Assembly: GCA_947475495.1 (NCBI GenBank)
Contig: CANJNX010000031.1
Coordinates: forward strand, 1-7,457
Reading direction: 5' to 3'
Length of the DNA: 7,457 bases
Source: Comamonadaceae bacterium
Lineage (GTDB): Bacteria > Pseudomonadota > Gammaproteobacteria > Burkholderiales > Burkholderiaceae_C
This document shows, piece after piece, positions 5,114 to 7,457 of this stretch. The notes under the pieces were generated by a model. That model worked only from the letters and a program-made list of their open reading frames with translations. It did not search any database and had not been told where the DNA came from. Position 1 is the stretch's first letter. Each line of letters opens with the position of its first letter. The translations under genes and the position numbers were made by a program.

Positions 5114-6427
5114 ATGGCAAATCTCAAAACCGAATTCGCTGGCATTCACAGTCCTAACCCCTTTTGGTTGGCCTCTGCGCCCCCGACCGACAAGGCCTAC
5201 AACGTCAACCGCGCGTTTGAAGCCGGCTGGGGTGGGGTGGTTTGGAAAACACTGGGCGAGGCAGGACCACCGATTGTCAATGTCAATGGTCCCCGTTACG
5301 GCGCGCTGCTCACCCCAGACAGGCGCTTGATGGGCTTTAACAACATTGAACTGATCACCGACCGGGATCTTGAGTTGAACCTCACAGAAATCACCGACGT
5401 CAAACGCAACTGGCCCGACCGCGCCATGGTGGTTTCTCTCATGGTGCCTTGCGAAGAAAAATCATGGAAGGCCATCTTGCCCAGGGTCGAAGACACGGGC
5501 GCAGATGGCATTGAGCTCAACTTCGGATGCCCGCACGGTATGAGTGAACGCGGAATGGGCGCAGCCGTGGGCCAGGTGCCTGAATATATCCAAATGGTCA
5601 CCGAGTGGTGCAAGCAGTACAGCAAACTTCCAGTCATCGTCAAACTCACCCCAAACATCACCGATATTCGCAACCCAGCCCGGGCTGCAAAAAAGGGGGG
5701 CGCAGACGCTGTCTCCTTGATCAACACCATCAACTCCATCATGGGTGTCGACCCGTACACGCTCACCATGAGCCCGTCTACCGGCGGCAAAGGGTCGCAC
5801 GGAGGCTACTGTGGGCCGGCCGTTAAACCTATCGCTCTGAATATGGTGGCCGAAATTGCGCGGGACCCGCAAACAGCGGGGCTGCCGATATCGGGCATTG
5901 GCGGCATCGGCAATTGGCGTGACGCGCTTGACTTTATTGCCCTGGGTTCTGGAACCGTTCAGGTGTGTACCGCGGCAATGGTCTATGGTTTCAAAATCGT
6001 ACAAGAAATGAACGATGGCCTGTCCAACTACATGGATGAGATGGGCTTTACATCGGTATCTCAGATTGTGGGCAAAGCCGTCCCGACCGTATCGGATTGG
6101 CGTTTTCTCAACCTCAACCATATTTCTAAAGCGGTTATCAACCAAGACAGCTGCATTCAATGCGGCCGCTGCCATATTGCTTGCGAGGACACCTCTCACC
6201 AAGCGATCACCGCGTCCAAAGGCGGGGTGCGGTACTTCGAGGTCAAAGAAGATGAGTGCGTTGGCTGCAATTTGTGCGTCACCGTCTGCCCGGTTCCAGA
6301 ATGCATCACCATGCGTGATCTGTCCCCAGGAGACATCGATACGCGGACCAAAAAACCAGTTGCTGCAAACCACGCGGACTGGACCACCCACCCCAATAAC
6401 CCGATGCGAACCGGCACCCCCGCTTAG
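5114..6427 (+). CDS. preA: NAD-dependent dihydropyrimidine dehydrogenase subunit PreA
   Basis: PreA is the catalytic FMN subunit that reduces uracil or thymine at the 5,6 double bond, the first step of reductive pyrimidine breakdown in the cytoplasm. Residues 1-310 form a dihydroorotate-dehydrogenase-like barrel. The catalytic acid is Cys139 in NFGCPHGMSERGMG (Cys671 of pig DPD). Counting offsets from it, the pig pyrimidine-contact residues Asn609, Asn668, Asn736 and Thr737 correspond to Asn77, Asn136, Asn204 and Thr205, and Lys709 to Lys177; all are conserved. The C-terminal ferredoxin domain has two 4Fe-4S motifs: Cys347, 350, 353, 357 (CIQCGRCHIAC) and Cys382, 385, 388, 392 (CVGCNLCVTVC). 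The length of 437 is usual. Preserved Cys139 argues against a plain dihydroorotate dehydrogenase, whose class 2 enzymes use Ser. The start at 5114 has AGGGAA 7 nt upstream. hydA follows after 61 bp. Confidence 0.97.
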   Translation: MANLKTEFAGIHSPNPFWLASAPPTDKAYNVNRAFEAGWGGVVWKTLGEAGPPIVNVNGPRYGALLTPDRRLMGFNNIELITDRDLELNLTEITDVKRNWPDRAMVVSLMVPCEEKSWKAILPRVEDTGADGIELNFGCPHGMSERGMGAAVGQVPEYIQMVTEWCKQYSKLPVIVKLTPNITDIRNPARAAKKGGADAVSLINTINSIMGVDPYTLTMSPSTGGKGSHGGYCGPAVKPIALNMVAEIARDPQTAGLPISGIGGIGNWRDALDFIALGSGTVQVCTAAMVYGFKIVQEMNDGLSNYMDEMGFTSVSQIVGKAVPTVSDWRFLNLNHISKAVINQDSCIQCGRCHIACEDTSHQAITASKGGVRYFEVKEDECVGCNLCVTVCPVPECITMRDLSPGDIDTRTKKPVAANHADWTTHPNNPMRTGTPA

Positions 6428-6467
6428 GTTCACAATGTGCACGTTGCGTTTTTTCTATTTCCAATAA

Positions 6468-7457
<990 letters not shown>

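Noticed and set aside
5462..6442. Long 326-codon minus-strand frame opposite preA
   Set aside because: It is antisense to a fully conserved preA, has no recognisable domain and arises from the codon bias of the real gene.
6433..6454. Possible hairpin (CAATG-TGCA-CGTTG) followed by a T6 run between preA and hydA
   Set aside because: The stem is only five pairs including a G-U, is AT-rich and is separated from the T-run by two bases; too weak to call a terminator inside an evident pathway operon.

Overview
The window looks like chromosomal DNA of a betaproteobacterium, most likely Burkholderiales and Comamonadaceae-like. The basis is the gene families, their arrangement and moderately GC-rich codon use. 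This placement is inferred from memory of the families; no search was run. Almost every base is covered by recognisable genes, and no gene-free gap exceeds about 130 bp.

Left part (1-1842): the 5' half of a minus-strand membrane-anchored or secreted BNR/sialidase-like protein runs off the left edge. A plus-strand pirin (cupin metalloprotein) diverges from it. The sialidase-like gene has no stop codon inside the window, so it is easy to miss.

Middle part (1731-2867): a compact minus-strand operon with the same gene order as E. coli yqjD-yqjE-yqjK. It encodes a DUF883 membrane-anchored ribosome-associated protein, a holin-superfamily-like two-helix membrane protein and a YqjK-like small membrane protein. 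The genes are separated by 5 bp and then overlap by 11 bp. The last gene runs 112 bp into the 3' end of pirin on the opposite strand. In front of yqjD there is a perfect FNR/ANR-type box (TTGAT-N4-ATCAA) placed as for a class II activated promoter, which suggests low-oxygen control.

Right part (2922-7457): a reductive pyrimidine catabolism locus. A RutR-like TetR regulator (minus strand) diverges from preT-preA-hydA (plus strand). PreT and PreA are the two subunits of NAD-dependent dihydropyrimidine dehydrogenase, which turns uracil or thymine into the dihydropyrimidine. HydA, cut by the right edge, opens that ring to the N-carbamoyl-beta-amino acid. The next step, beta-ureidopropionase, is not in the window. 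The intergenic region carries an 18-bp perfect palindrome, TTTTACCAATTGGTAAAA, that closely resembles the E. coli RutR operator. It overlaps a plausible -35 element for preT and lies 8 bp upstream of the regulator's start codon. I infer an autoregulated, pyrimidine-responsive switch.

I found no mobile element, CRISPR array, tRNA or rRNA, and no evidence of a wholly new system. The most interesting items are regulatory: the RutR-type operator attached to the reductive rather than the Rut pathway, and the FNR-type promoter of the yqjDEK-like operon.
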